A DNA stretch of 64,000 nucleotides from Cysteiniphilum marinum (GTDB lineage Bacteria; Pseudomonadota; Gammaproteobacteria; Francisellales; Francisellaceae). Position numbers and translations under genes: made by a program. The stretch's first letter is position 1; each line of letters opens with the position of its first letter. Shown here piece by piece: positions 17,782-26,578 of the stretch. A model generated the notes under the pieces. It was not told the DNA's origin, did not search any database, and worked only from the letters and a program-made list of their open reading frames with translations. The stretch lies in the NCBI RefSeq assembly GCF_014857925.1, contig NZ_JACYVZ010000002.1, positions 62,001 to 126,000 on the forward strand, given 5' to 3'.

Positions 17782-18504
17782 ATGGATATAAATGGGGCAA
17801 AAAAAGAAATGAATATTAATAAAGTGCTGATAATTGATGATGACAATGGGATCGCTGATGCAATAGCGCATTTCTTCGAGCAAAAACTCTTATTTAGCTC
17901 ACATGCTAGTTGCGGGCAAGATGCTTTGGAGATGCTACAAAAAGAGCGCTTCTCGGCAGTCATACTAGATCTTAATTTACCTGATGTATATGGTATTGAG
18001 CTATGCAAAAGTATTCGCAAAGAGTTACCAGATATCCCGATTTTGATTCTTTCTGCCAACACTGGCGAGGTTAATCGTATTATCGGTCTTGAAGCTGAGG
18101 CCAATGATTATATGGAAAAACCGTTTAACATTCATGAGCTGTATGCGCGCGTTAATAATCTGATTAAATTCAGCATGAACAATACATCAAATCAAACAAA
18201 AGCCATAATCTTTAATTCATTAAGTTATCACTTACATGATAAGACACTGTCAAGCTTAAGTAATAAAATTAATCTCACACAAACCGAGCAGCGTCTGCTT
18301 GAGCTCTTTCTAACACGCCCAGGGCAAGTGATATCCAAGCATGAAATTGCCGATAAGTTTGGCATGGCGGATCAATCTGATAGCCGATCCCTTGATGTTA
18401 TTATCAGTCGTCTACGTACCAAGATTGATGACAAACAAGCCAATCTCTTACAAACCATTCGTGGACATGGTTATGTTTTTGTCGGGCGTTTGCAGTATAA
18501 ATAA
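17782..18504 (+). CDS. OmpR/PhoB-type response regulator (orphan)
   Basis: 240 residues. The receiver domain (about 10 to 125) has the acidic pocket IIDDDNG, the phospho-acceptor aspartate in VILDLNLPDVYG, the ILSANTG switch position and the conserved lysine in MEKPFN. The C-terminal winged helix (about 145 to 240) has the TQTEQRLLELFLTRPGQVIS, DVIISRLRTKIDDK and TIRGHGYVFVG motifs of the Trans_reg_C family. The ATG at 17782 is the longest start; an ATG at 17809 (MNINKVLIIDDD) is equally possible and closer to the usual family start. No histidine kinase is next to it. It is divergent from the pilus operon across about 208 bp, so control of that operon is a reasonable guess. Its stop codon TAA touches the MITE. 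Confidence 0.88.
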   Translation: MDINGAKKEMNINKVLIIDDDNGIADAIAHFFEQKLLFSSHASCGQDALEMLQKERFSAVILDLNLPDVYGIELCKSIRKELPDIPILILSANTGEVNRIIGLEAEANDYMEKPFNIHELYARVNNLIKFSMNNTSNQTKAIIFNSLSYHLHDKTLSSLSNKINLTQTEQRLLELFLTRPGQVISKHEIADKFGMADQSDSRSLDVIISRLRTKIDDKQANLLQTIRGHGYVFVGRLQYK

Positions 18505-18680
18505 CTGAAGTTACGCACTTTAGAAAAACTATGATTTTACAAACACCCCGTCAGCCTACGGCTGCCACCCCTCTTGAAAAGAGGGGAATGGGGCGACAGT
18601 GATTTTAATTCCCCTCTTTTCAAGAGGGGTGGCGAGCTTGCGAGGCGGGGTGTTGAAATAGCAAAAGTTTGTAACTCCAG
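18505..18680. mobile_element. MITE with intact ends, the empty-site homologue of the IS insertion
   Basis: 176 bp without coding capacity. The ends are inverted: CTGAAGTTACGCACTTTAG on the left, and CTGGAGTTACAAACTTTTG when the right end is read on the other strand. TAA flanks both sides (18502-18504 and 18681-18683), consistent with a 3-bp duplication of the TNA type made by IS5-group enzymes; that group assignment is inference. Each arm contains the 19-bp palindrome CCCCTCTTGAAAAGAGGGG, so the whole folds into one long hairpin. The left TAA doubles as the stop codon of the response regulator gene. Confidence 0.75.
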
Positions 18681-18687
18681 TAAATAA

Positions 18688-19935
18688 TTACAAATATGAT
18701 ACAGGAATATATGAAACGGACTCTGATAGCAATCCATCACTTTCTTTTAGACAAATAACCGCACCTTCAGCAACCTTCTTATCCAGATTTTTAAGTACCG
18801 AAAAATGTTTTGATGCCGTTCGTGATGGCGTTGCTGTTTTTTTGAACTCCACAGGGTATAACTGATTATTTTGCTCTATCAATAAATCAACTTCTCTTTG
18901 ATCTGCATCACGATAAAAATAAAATGGTGCTTGCTTGCCGTTATGCCAGTAACTTTTTAATATCTCGCTTAACATATACGTTTCTAGTATAGCGCCAGAC
19001 ATTGCACCTAACTCTAATGTTTCAGGAGAAGTCCAATTCGTAAGATAGGCACACAACCCTGTATCAAGCATATAGACCTTAGGCGTTTTAATCAGTCGCT
19101 TGGTGATATTATTGTAATAAGGTGGCAAAAGGTAAACAATTCCTGATGCCTCAAGAATAGATAGCCATGACTTAGCCGTCTTCTGGTCAATACCAACATC
19201 TCTAGCAATATCTGCATAATTCAATAACTGACTTGTTCGTGCTGCAACCGCTTTTAAGAATTTGTTAAATGATAAGATATCACCGACTTGCGTTAAATCC
19301 TGAACATCTCTTTGTAAATACGTTTGGACATAAGCGCTGTAGAACATATCTCTATCCATAGCACTTGCACTTAACGTCTGATTATCACCATTTTGCTGCC
19401 ATAAACGAGGAAACGAACCTCGCCAAATATGCTGATAAACCTCCATTAGATCCTTTTTAACTGCATGAGCTCTCGCATATTCAATCCATGCCACACTGGG
19501 TAAAAAAGGTTGTGATTGATCTGCTTGATTATTTATCTCTGCTTGCGAGAAACCCAGCATATCAATAATAGCCACACGCCCTGCTAAGCTCTCAGTCACA
19601 TTTTTCATTAAGTGAAACTTTTGTGAACCTGTCAGCCAAAACATGCCCGCTTTTTTCTCGCGATCAACAACGATCTTAATATAACTAAATAGCTCTGGTG
19701 CGTACTGCACTTCATCAATAATTAATGGTGGTTTATAACGCTGTAAAAAAAGGGCTGGATCACGCGTTGCTAATTCACGCAAATCTAAATCATCTAAGGT
19801 GACATAGGCATACTTATCTGTGCATGACTGAAGTAAAGTTGTTTTACCGATCTGACGCGCTCCTGTCACTAAAATAACAGGGAAACTTTGCGCGGCGTTA
19901 TGTACCACATCATGTAACGTTCGCTGAACAATCAT
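18688..19935 (-). CDS. ATPase with AAA and DUF4143 domains
   Basis: 415 residues. N-terminal AAA_14-type ATPase: Walker A GARQIGKTTLLQ (about 21 to 32), Walker B PLIIDEVQYAPELF, and sensor-like FWLTGSQKFHLMKNV. The C-terminal part (about 200 to 400) has RDVQDLTQVGDILSFNKFLK, LLNYADIARDVGIDQKTAKS and the nuclease-like end FYFYRDADQREVDLLIEQNN with PVEFKKT, as in DUF4143 proteins. The (D/E)VDLL and E-x-K residues resemble a PD-(D/E)XK site, suggesting DNA processing, but the cellular role of this family is not established. It is a single gene and a large palindrome covers its start codon and probable promoter. Confidence 0.87.
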   Translation of the reverse strand: MIVQRTLHDVVHNAAQSFPVILVTGARQIGKTTLLQSCTDKYAYVTLDDLDLRELATRDPALFLQRYKPPLIIDEVQYAPELFSYIKIVVDREKKAGMFWLTGSQKFHLMKNVTESLAGRVAIIDMLGFSQAEINNQADQSQPFLPSVAWIEYARAHAVKKDLMEVYQHIWRGSFPRLWQQNGDNQTLSASAMDRDMFYSAYVQTYLQRDVQDLTQVGDILSFNKFLKAVAARTSQLLNYADIARDVGIDQKTAKSWLSILEASGIVYLLPPYYNNITKRLIKTPKVYMLDTGLCAYLTNWTSPETLELGAMSGAILETYMLSEILKSYWHNGKQAPFYFYRDADQREVDLLIEQNNQLYPVEFKKTATPSRTASKHFSVLKNLDKKVAEGAVICLKESDGLLSESVSYIPVSYL

Positions 19936-19987
19936 ATATTTTCGTATAATCTGGAATTTGAATCCATATTATACGAAAATATATGAT
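19931..19987. promoter_or_regulatory. 57-bp near-perfect palindrome over the promoter and start of the ATPase/DUF4143 gene
   Basis: Two 25-base arms (19931-19955 and 19963-19987) match as inverted repeats at 24 of 25 positions around the 7-base spacer ATTTGAA. The left arm includes the start codon (19933-19935). On the minus strand the other arm contains CGTATAAT, a good -10 element. A dimeric repressor site or autoregulatory site is plausible. Confidence 0.7.
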
Positions 19988-20001
19988 ATTCAATAATTAT
20001 A

Positions 20002-23000
20002 TTACAATGATTGAATTCTTTTTCTCAATCGCGTTGTTGACACCGTTTCAATGGTTTTAACATCCTGACTATACCATGAGATCCATAGCTCATACATAAG
20101 CCAACGGATCTCATCAATCTCAAGGGTATTAATCACACCCTTTTGTTGCATTTTTTGTTTCAGCAGATGAGTGAGCTCCTCCTGTTCAATTTGATACTGG
20201 CGATCTTGCTTTGCTGCTCTTGGCGCCTTATCCAAGCGATTACTAAGTGCTTGTAGATAGAGTGAAATACGCTGTACCCAATGATAAGGCGTTTTAACAA
20301 TAAATCCTTTATAAACCAAACCATCAACAATAGTACGCACTTCTTGGTAAAGTGCTAATAAATCAAAAGGCAACTTCTTGCGATTAAGTAACTTATGCAA
20401 GCTTTGATAGCTTAACATCAAGGCTTCAATATCACTGCATAGATTTTCGATCGTTGATACTAATTGCCCTCGTCCTGAGTCATACATTGCATTAAACTGC
20501 CCGCGCGTACGTACGACAGGCTTTTTCTCAATCGCAAAAGCAATATCATAAGCTTTGACAATTAACTCATCCTGCCATTTCGTCTCTTTGATAAGACTAA
20601 ATAATAAATGTAAGTTCTTATTATGCGCGATACGTTCAACTAACGTGCGATTGATATGTGCGCATGAAAGCATCAATAACTTACGTGTTGCAAGCCTTGT
20701 TGCGATTTCGGCTTCCACTAGAGTTGATTTATGTGTCAACAGCACACCATCCTCACGTGTCTCAACACATGGATAAACACTTAGTTTAATGCCGTGTTCT
20801 GTGACATTACGCGTTAATGCAATCTCACCAAAATCCCACGTTTGATAAAGTGTATCATTGTTCTTTTTAGCCACGCTTACCTGTGGACGCTCAACACCAC
20901 GCAATTTATCACGAATCACACTTAGGTCACGCCCTTCAGCTAGCACCTTATTTTGCGGATCAACCACACGATAATTCATATATAAATGCGCCTCAATTGC
21001 CGCATCCTGCCAAACACTTGAGTCAAATGAAATACCGGTAATACGCACTAATTGACGCACTAGAATATCATAGAAGTTAGCCGCTAGATCAATATCAATC
21101 GCCTCAATGACCGCTTGTGCATAATGTGGCACTGGCACACAGGCTTTACGAATATTCTTAGGAAGTGCACGCATCAAAGCAATAACTTTGTTCTCGAGCA
21201 ATCCAGGCACAAGCCAGTCACACTGATTAGCATCGATTTGATCTAATAGCACTAATGGCACGGTCATCGTGACACCATCATCTTTCGCTGTGGGATCAAA
21301 ATGATAACTCAAAGGTAATTGAAACCTGCCAAAATCAAAGAAATCAGGATAGGCATTGTCGGTGACATCACATGCTTCATGTTGCATCAGACTTTTTTTG
21401 TCAAAGATCAGCTGCTCACGCTCAAGCTTTGATAAGGATTGATACCATTTTTCAAATACCACACCATTATTAATATCTACTGGAATCAATTTATCGTAAT
21501 AGCTAAATAAGGTTTCTTCATCAATGACAATATCGCGTTTACGCGCCTTATGCTCCAAGTCTTCAACTTCTTCTAATAGACTCAAGTTCTTTTGGAAAAA
21601 CGCAGCATTCGTTGCAAACTCACCATACACCAAAGCATGACGAATAAATAACTCCCGCGAGACTTGTGGATCAACGTCACTGTATTGCACCTTGCGATTA
21701 ACCACAATATCCAAGCCATATAATGTAATACGCAAGCTTGCCATCACTGCTTTGCGTTTTTGACTCCAATGCGGCTCGCTATAGTGCTTTTTGGTTAAGT
21801 GCTCAGCAATAGATTCTAACCAAGCAGGATCGATTTTAGCGATCATTCGCCCATAGAGTTTCGTCGTTTCAGTAATTTCAGCGGCACATAACCACTTTGG
21901 TGTGCGTTTGAATTGCGATGAGCCAGGAAATATATAAAACTTCATGCCGCGAGCGCCTAAGTATTCCTTAAGCTCATAATTAAAACCAATATAACCCAAC
22001 AATCCTGATAATAACGCTTGATGAACTTGCGCATAGCTTGATTCGCTTTCTGAGATTGTCCATTTAAAGGTCTTAGCAAGATTCAGCAGTTGAAAATAAA
22101 CCTCTCGCCATTCACGCATTCGCAAAGGAGATAAGAAATTCTTTTTGCAATATTCACGTGTTAAGCGATGAGACAAGCTTTTAGTTTCAGTATTAAAACG
22201 TTGCCATAGATTAACCACGCCCAGAAAATCTGAATCCTGATGATGGTCTTGTTTATGCATTTCATCTGATTTTTGTTGAAACTGCATCGGTCGCTCACGC
22301 GGATCTTGAATACTTAAAAAACTGACAATAATCAGAATCTCACGCAAAACACCAAGTTTGGCACCACTGACAAGCATGCGCGCCAATCGTGGATCCAATG
22401 GAAACTTGGCAATTTGTCGCCCTATTGGCGTGATTTGCAGATAATGTTTTTTCGTGTGCTCAGTTAATGCACCTATCTCATGCAGTAAGCGATAGCCGTC
22501 TTTGACCATGCGTGAATCAGGTTTCTCTAAAAAGGGAAACTTCTCGATATTGCCAAGCTTTAAGGTTTCCATTTGTAAAATGACTGATGCTAAGTTCGTA
22601 CGTAAAATCTCAGGATCAGTGAATGCCGCACGCGATAGAAAGTCTTCTTCTGAATAAAATCGAATACAAATCCCCTCAGCGACGCGTCCACAGCGCCCCG
22701 CTCTTTGATTGGCACTGGCTTGTGAGATTGGCTCAATCGGCAAATGCTGCACTTTAGTGCGATAACTATAGCGACTAATACGCACATCGCCACTATCGAT
22801 CACATAGCGAATACCAGGCACCGTTAATGAGGTCTCGGCAACGTTTGTTGATAAAATAATACGCCTACCAACACCGCGTGGGTTAAATATCTTATCTTGA
22901 TCAGCATTCGACAATCGCGCAAATAATGGCAAAACTTCGGTATGTCTTAATTGCGCTTTTCTTAATACTTCTGCGGTTTCATGAATATCACGCTCCGTTG

Positions 23001-23859
23001 CAAGAAACACTAAAATATCACCTGGCTTTTCGTGATGTAGACTATGCACAGCACGCAAAATTTGATCCGCTTGTGATAACTCATCCTCAAAGTCCAATGG
23101 GTCTTGATAACGAATCTCAACCGGATAAGTCCGACCCGAGACTTCAATAATTGGTGCATTAAAATGCTCAGCAAAACGTGCCTGATCAATTGTGGCCGAG
23201 GTAATAATAAGCTTTAAATCGGGACGCTTTTTTAATATCTGATGGATATGTCCTAATAGAAAATCAATATTCAAACTGCGCTCATGCGCCTCATCGATAA
23301 TAATCACTTCATATTGCGAAAGATATTTATCATTTTGAATTTCCGCTAACAAAATACCATCGGTCATCACCTTGATAAAAGTATTGTCATTGGTTTGATC
23401 ACTAAAACGAATCTTAAAACCAATGCCTTGTCCCAGTGGCATATTGGTTTCTTCACTTAAACGATTGGCAATTGAGCGTGCAGCAAGGCGCCTTGGTTGC
23501 GTGTGTCCAATAAGCCCTTTGGCACCTAACCCTAAATCAAGACAAATTTTGGGTAATTGGGTTGATTTACCGGAACCAGTTTCACCGGCGATAATCACCA
23601 CTTGGTTATCACAAATGGCTTTTTTAATCTCATCAACCCGCTGACTAACTGGCAAATCAGGATAATTAATCTTAGGCATACTCGTGCGATGCAGTGCCAC
23701 CTTTTCTTTGGATTGATCGGCATCAGTGAGCAATTTTTGCCATTTATCATTATCCGTATGATGCACTTTGACAAGCTCGCTGAAGCGCATCATTAATCGC
23801 GCACGATCTTTTGTTTGTACATCATTGATGACATTGGTTAATGAATCAGTGAATTTCAT
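20002..23859 (-). CDS. hrpA: ATP-dependent RNA helicase HrpA
   Basis: 1285 residues, the usual size of bacterial HrpA. DEAH/RHA motifs: Walker A GETGSGKST (92-100), motif Ia TQPRRLAARS, motif II DEAH (189-192), motif III ITSATID, and motif VI QRAGRCGRVAEG. A HA2/OB-fold region and the long HrpA-specific C-terminal domain (DUF3418-like) follow. In E. coli the enzyme processes fimbrial daa mRNA and helps resolve stalled ribosomes. The start ATG at 23859 gives MKFTDSLTNVINDVQ. It is separated from the DUF4143 gene by the palindrome and appears monocistronic. Confidence 0.95.
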   Translation of the reverse strand: MKFTDSLTNVINDVQTKDRARLMMRFSELVKVHHTDNDKWQKLLTDADQSKEKVALHRTSMPKINYPDLPVSQRVDEIKKAICDNQVVIIAGETGSGKSTQLPKICLDLGLGAKGLIGHTQPRRLAARSIANRLSEETNMPLGQGIGFKIRFSDQTNDNTFIKVMTDGILLAEIQNDKYLSQYEVIIIDEAHERSLNIDFLLGHIHQILKKRPDLKLIITSATIDQARFAEHFNAPIIEVSGRTYPVEIRYQDPLDFEDELSQADQILRAVHSLHHEKPGDILVFLATERDIHETAEVLRKAQLRHTEVLPLFARLSNADQDKIFNPRGVGRRIILSTNVAETSLTVPGIRYVIDSGDVRISRYSYRTKVQHLPIEPISQASANQRAGRCGRVAEGICIRFYSEEDFLSRAAFTDPEILRTNLASVILQMETLKLGNIEKFPFLEKPDSRMVKDGYRLLHEIGALTEHTKKHYLQITPIGRQIAKFPLDPRLARMLVSGAKLGVLREILIIVSFLSIQDPRERPMQFQQKSDEMHKQDHHQDSDFLGVVNLWQRFNTETKSLSHRLTREYCKKNFLSPLRMREWREVYFQLLNLAKTFKWTISESESSYAQVHQALLSGLLGYIGFNYELKEYLGARGMKFYIFPGSSQFKRTPKWLCAAEITETTKLYGRMIAKIDPAWLESIAEHLTKKHYSEPHWSQKRKAVMASLRITLYGLDIVVNRKVQYSDVDPQVSRELFIRHALVYGEFATNAAFFQKNLSLLEEVEDLEHKARKRDIVIDEETLFSYYDKLIPVDINNGVVFEKWYQSLSKLEREQLIFDKKSLMQHEACDVTDNAYPDFFDFGRFQLPLSYHFDPTAKDDGVTMTVPLVLLDQIDANQCDWLVPGLLENKVIALMRALPKNIRKACVPVPHYAQAVIEAIDIDLAANFYDILVRQLVRITGISFDSSVWQDAAIEAHLYMNYRVVDPQNKVLAEGRDLSVIRDKLRGVERPQVSVAKKNNDTLYQTWDFGEIALTRNVTEHGIKLSVYPCVETREDGVLLTHKSTLVEAEIATRLATRKLLMLSCAHINRTLVERIAHNKNLHLLFSLIKETKWQDELIVKAYDIAFAIEKKPVVRTRGQFNAMYDSGRGQLVSTIENLCSDIEALMLSYQSLHKLLNRKKLPFDLLALYQEVRTIVDGLVYKGFIVKTPYHWVQRISLYLQALSNRLDKAPRAAKQDRQYQIEQEELTHLLKQKMQQKGVINTLEIDEIRWLMYELWISWYSQDVKTIETVSTTRLRKRIQSL

Positions 23860-23929
23860 AGTCTAAGGCATATTATTTTAATTTTTCTCACAAATGGGAT
23901 CATAGCACATTTACCCATTCATAAAAACA

Positions 23930-23958
23930 TTGAAAAGTACCAATTTTGGAACTATTAT
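23930..23958 (+). promoter_or_regulatory. Predicted sigma-70 promoter of the HigBA-type operon
   Basis: TTGAAA (23930-23935) and TATTAT (23953-23958) are separated by 17 bases and lie about 38 bases before the toxin start codon. Consensus match only. Confidence 0.5.
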
Positions 23959-23996
23959 AAGTTACAATTCTTTTGGTTTATTTTGGTAAATAGTCA

Positions 23997-24314
23997 ATGA
24001 ATTATAAATACAAGGTTGAACTTGAAGTTGAGGTAGTTAAATACCTTAAAGCACTTAGCAAAAGTGAGCTGATAAAAGCCTACAAAGTAATAGACCTGCT
24101 ACGAATGTTTGGACATGAGCTAAGCTTACCTTATAAAAAAGATATTCAAGGTAACAAGCATTTAAAAGAGTTGAGAACGCCAACAGGTACCAGAATCTAC
24201 TACTTTTATTTCGATGGCAAAACTTACCGTTGTATATGGGCTGGTAGCAAGAAAACACAGACAAAAGATATCGAGAAAGCAAAACGCATTCTTAAAGATT
24301 TAATTGGAGGCTAA
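23997..24314 (+). CDS. higB: RelE/HigB-like toxin (type II toxin-antitoxin)
   Basis: 105 residues with the phage-derived Gp49/HigB-like pattern. The segments LSKSELIKAYKVIDLLRMFG, LRTPTGTRIYYFYFDGKTYR and AGSKKTQTKDIEKAKRILKD match the family's order of helix, strand core and C-terminal helix. Such proteins bind the ribosome and cut mRNA in the A site. The toxin gene precedes the antitoxin gene, as in higBA, and its stop lies 1 bp before the antitoxin ATG. The symbol follows family and gene order, not a demonstrated activity. Confidence 0.8.
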   Translation: MNYKYKVELEVEVVKYLKALSKSELIKAYKVIDLLRMFGHELSLPYKKDIQGNKHLKELRTPTGTRIYYFYFDGKTYRCIWAGSKKTQTKDIEKAKRILKDLIGG

Positions 24315-24315
24315 A

Positions 24316-24627
24316 ATGAGTAAATATAACTTTGTTGATTCAGAAACCCTAAAAAAAGAACTCCTTTCAAAAGAAGAAATTGCAGCAATTGAAATAGATA
24401 CTACTATCGAAAGCCAAGCAATTATTGCCCGTCAAGAGCTTGCTAATGATGTTATGGAATATAAAAACTCACAAGGTTTAACGCTTGAAGGCTTAGCAGA
24501 AAAACTAGGGACTAGTAAATCTCAAACCAATCGAATTTTAAAGGCAAAAGCATCCTATAGCTTGGAAACCATTTATAGGATTTGTCGCATTATTGGCAAA
24601 AAAGAACTTACTTTAAAAATATTTTAA
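24316..24627 (+). CDS. higA: XRE-type antitoxin, HigA-like
   Basis: 103 residues from the ATG at 24316, chosen because GGAGG (24306-24310) is 5 bases upstream; a TTG at 24304 extends the frame but is not needed. The C-terminal half is a helix-turn-helix domain: MEYKNSQGLTLEGLAEKLGT followed by SKSQTNRILKAKASYSLETI. It should neutralise the toxin and repress the operon through the promoter at 23930-23958. Its stop codon overlaps the stop codon of the convergent RNB gene in the sequence TTTAAA. Confidence 0.85.
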   Translation: MSKYNFVDSETLKKELLSKEEIAAIEIDTTIESQAIIARQELANDVMEYKNSQGLTLEGLAEKLGTSKSQTNRILKAKASYSLETIYRICRIIGKKELTLKIF

Positions 24628-26447
24628 ACCCGAAAATAAATATCCTGTGCTGCAAGCTTTACATCACTTAAGGTCACTGTGATTGTTGTATCTAGCTCTG
24701 CAGACTCCGCCAATGTTAATTTCTTGGTCAATGACAAACCAGGGATAAACACCGTGACGCGATTGCCTTGTTGTTTCTCAATCACTACCGCCTCGCCTTG
24801 CCAATTAGGGTTTTGCATTAAATAGACACATTTCCAGTGATTATTGCTAAAACTCTCTGCTTGACGCGCAGCCTTTATACCTGACTCACTCTCACCAATC
24901 CGCATGAGAATCTCTTCACCTGAGAACAAAGTTTCAGATTTTAAAAATCGTCTTAACTGCTGATGCACCACCATATCCAAATAGCGTCTTAATGGACTAG
25001 TTGCTTGTACATAGGCATTAAGTCCCATACCTGCATGTCTATCAGCACTACTTTTGTATTGTCCTTTTTGTAAGCGTCTTCTAGTAGCAAACATTTCTGA
25101 CATCAATTGAGGTGTTTGTTCTTCTTCGCTTAAATCATGCTCTGGTTGTGTTGAGAAAGGCAATGGGATTTCATGCTGATCAGCAAAAGTGGCAACTGCC
25201 ACACCCGCCATTAACATCGCATCGCGTACGATATTGCGACTTTGTAATGTTGCCAAAGGAATGAGATCAACTTTCTTATCACGCAATTTGAGCTTCACCT
25301 CTGAAAACTGCAGCTCAACTGCACCATGCATTCGACGATAGCCGCTAAATTCATTAGAAAAACGTACAAAATGATTAAATGGTACCTCAGTTAATTTGTG
25401 CTCAGCTTCTTGATAACTTAAGCGTGTTACCTTGATGGTTGATAATACGATTTCAATATCTTTAACCTCTCCATCGATCAGCTTAAAGCCAATTGATAAA
25501 GCCGGAGATGTCGGATGAAGACCCAGTGCCAAGTCCTCGGTAATCTGATTTGGCAGCATAGGAATGACACCTTCAGGTAAGTAAAGATTGCTCCCTCGAG
25601 CGCGTGCTTCTTTGTCAATCTCACCATCAACACCCACCAAACTCGCAGGATCAGCAACATGCACCCATAGTTTTTGCGTTGTTTCATCAAAACTTAATGC
25701 ATCATCCGGATCATGACTGCCCTCATCATCAATCGCATAACTGGCTAAATGCGTTAAATCAACACGCGACTCAGATTGCATTTCAGGCAAATCAAAAACA
25801 GGCGCTTGCAAAGCCGCATCTAAACGCATAGGGTAAGGATTAACAAACTCGTCCCAATAGCCAATTTCAAGCAGCAATACATGGGCATTAACTGGCGTCT
25901 CTTCTTTGTCAATTAATTTAAAAAAACGACAGCCTGTGGCTTGCCCTAAAGCATATGACTCAAGCTCTTTAATAAAAGGTTCATCCTCTGGAGCATAGGT
26001 TTTTTGCTTTAAGCGCGTGATAAAGTTCTCTAATGCTTGCGCTTTTTGTGCTTTCTCTTGTGCTTGCTTGATAATGTCATCTACCGCCTCAGGCGTATTA
26101 ACCCCAATCTCATTCTCAAGGGAGAAGAAATGTAAGCCTTTTTGCACAATTTGCCATGTGCCATAGACTGTTGTGCAATTGTACTCACCATAAATAAGCT
26201 CACTCAACTCACTGTAATTGGTTTTAGTACCTTGTAATAAGCCCCAAGCATCAATGAGCTCACCTTCACCTAAATCCGGTGTTAATACTTCAAATTTCTT
26301 AAAGCCACCATCATGCAGCAGCAATAAATTTTTCTCAGGCAATTTAACGGTTTTCTCATCTTCTAATTGAATTTCAACTTTCTTATCAACAAACCCAATG
26401 ACACGTGCTGGGCGATTTTTAAAAATTACTAAACTATCAAGCTGCAT
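24624..26447 (-). CDS. RNB-domain exoribonuclease (RNase II-like)
   Basis: 607 residues. The catalytic centre is seen at about 233 to 247 as IDDEGSHDPDDALSFDE, with the aspartates that bind magnesium, followed by KLWVHVADPASLV and the ARGSNLYLPEGVIPMLP segment. Farther on are AMLMAGVAVATFADQ and VQATSPLRRYLDMVVHQQL, the conserved RNB end with its arginines. The protein degrades RNA from the 3' end. It is shorter than E. coli RNase R and lacks its long basic tail; a relation to the RNB-like proteins of Francisella and Legionella is likely but not tested. ATG at 26447 gives MQLDSLVIFKNRPARVIG. Confidence 0.85.
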   Translation of the reverse strand: MQLDSLVIFKNRPARVIGFVDKKVEIQLEDEKTVKLPEKNLLLLHDGGFKKFEVLTPDLGEGELIDAWGLLQGTKTNYSELSELIYGEYNCTTVYGTWQIVQKGLHFFSLENEIGVNTPEAVDDIIKQAQEKAQKAQALENFITRLKQKTYAPEDEPFIKELESYALGQATGCRFFKLIDKEETPVNAHVLLLEIGYWDEFVNPYPMRLDAALQAPVFDLPEMQSESRVDLTHLASYAIDDEGSHDPDDALSFDETTQKLWVHVADPASLVGVDGEIDKEARARGSNLYLPEGVIPMLPNQITEDLALGLHPTSPALSIGFKLIDGEVKDIEIVLSTIKVTRLSYQEAEHKLTEVPFNHFVRFSNEFSGYRRMHGAVELQFSEVKLKLRDKKVDLIPLATLQSRNIVRDAMLMAGVAVATFADQHEIPLPFSTQPEHDLSEEEQTPQLMSEMFATRRRLQKGQYKSSADRHAGMGLNAYVQATSPLRRYLDMVVHQQLRRFLKSETLFSGEEILMRIGESESGIKAARQAESFSNNHWKCVYLMQNPNWQGEAVVIEKQQGNRVTVFIPGLSLTKKLTLAESAELDTTITVTLSDVKLAAQDIYFRV

Positions 26448-26578
26448 TAATACGACTAAACAAAGCTAATGATTCATTCTCGCTATGGTATCAAAAAAGC
26501 TGATCAACAGGGATGATTGTTGCACTTTTTTTTCGTACACTTTGTCTCTACTCACCGACAAACCAAGGTCGACACACC

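Noticed and set aside
18537-18740. Minus-strand ORF of 67 codons across the MITE
   Set aside because: It consists of MITE palindromes (SPPLLKRGELKSLSPHSPLF) and the end of the DUF4143 gene in another frame; no start signal and no homology.
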